Positions 63,981-64,000 of a stretch of 64,000 nucleotides of DNA are shown here, in pieces; the stretch's first letter is position 1; every line of letters begins with the position of its first letter. The position numbers and the translations under genes are program-made. This DNA comes from Thermohalobaculum sp965247385 (GTDB lineage Bacteria > Pseudomonadota > Alphaproteobacteria > Rhodobacterales > Rhodobacteraceae), in the NCBI GenBank assembly GCA_965247385.1, contig CBDFHG010000006.1:310001-374000 (forward strand). Reading direction: 5' to 3'. Below the pieces are notes generated by a model. It was not told the DNA's origin. It saw nothing but the letters and a program-made list of their open reading frames with translations, and searched no databases.

Positions 63981-64000
63981 CCCTGATTCTGGATCAAAAA
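63981..64000 (+). mobile_element. left end of a second IS1380 copy
   Basis: The last 20 bases, CCCTGATTCTGGATCAAAAA, are identical to the left end of the element at 7917. It is in the same orientation and runs off the right edge. Confidence 0.85.

Overview
The window looks like a chromosome segment of a GC-rich alphaproteobacterium. The evidence is the block rnd-kdsD-lptC-lptA-lptB-rpoN-hpf-ptsN, an hsp20-DUF1150 pair, pyrC-pyrE, separated gltD and gltB genes, psd-pssA and an NDUFA9-type protein. Genus cannot be set from sequence reading alone. The segment is unusually rich in insertion sequences and their remains (ISAs1, ISL3, IS1380, ISNCY, IS66, IS1182, IS5 and IS256 types). Many genes are truncated or frameshifted, which suggests a recent burst of transposition and ongoing gene decay.

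Layout. 1-2090 is a decayed accessory patch: an ISAs1 end, a frameshifted membrane protein, a STAS-like DUF4325 protein with the remains of its ATPase partner, an ISL3 end and a broken DUF4258 gene. 2090-7920 is core: a truncated GT87 fragment, a DapA-superfamily aldolase, pyrC, pyrE, an MFS carrier, hsp20-DUF1150 and an Lrp regulator. The Lrp gene is cut at its first codons by an IS1380 element (7917-9763). 9895-18132 is core: a TPR protein, then the nitrogen-PTS / RpoN / LPS-export block and tRNA-Leu(CAG). 18288-21567 holds an ISAs1 remnant and two ISNCY copies around a retropepsin-like gene pair. 21741-31202 is core: NDUFA9-like, uppP, gltD, two GFA proteins, gltB.

31314-34400 is a plasmid-like remnant (truncated sulfotransferase, IS66 tail, BrnT/BrnA, broken MobA relaxase, IS1182 piece). 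34583-41973 has a polyamine-deacetylase-like gene, a cut amidohydrolase and an AddAB-like helicase/nuclease pair. 42233-47850 is an AT-richer defence-like cassette: a decayed IS5, an AAA ATPase-TOPRIM gene (fused-PARIS-like) interrupted cleanly by an IS66 element with an 8-bp duplication, and an MNT/HEPN toxin-antitoxin pair. IS256 and ankyrin debris follow.

47851-57865 is again largely core: a DUF3604 protein, mtgA, psd, pssA, a ParDE pair, a desaturase, and a GntR regulator divergent from a two-subunit UxaA/sulfolactate-lyase-like enzyme. 57893-60140 is decayed (binding-protein and trypsin-like pseudogenes, a truncated secreted protein). 60282-63876 is an intact two-gene module, an AAA+ ATPase overlapping a large S8 subtilase. 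It is the best candidate for a poorly described conflict system. A second IS1380 copy begins at 63981.

The conserved genes form ordinary pyrimidine, glutamate, envelope and phospholipid pathways. The accessory patches between them hold toxin-antitoxin, nuclease and ATPase modules in several stages of decay.
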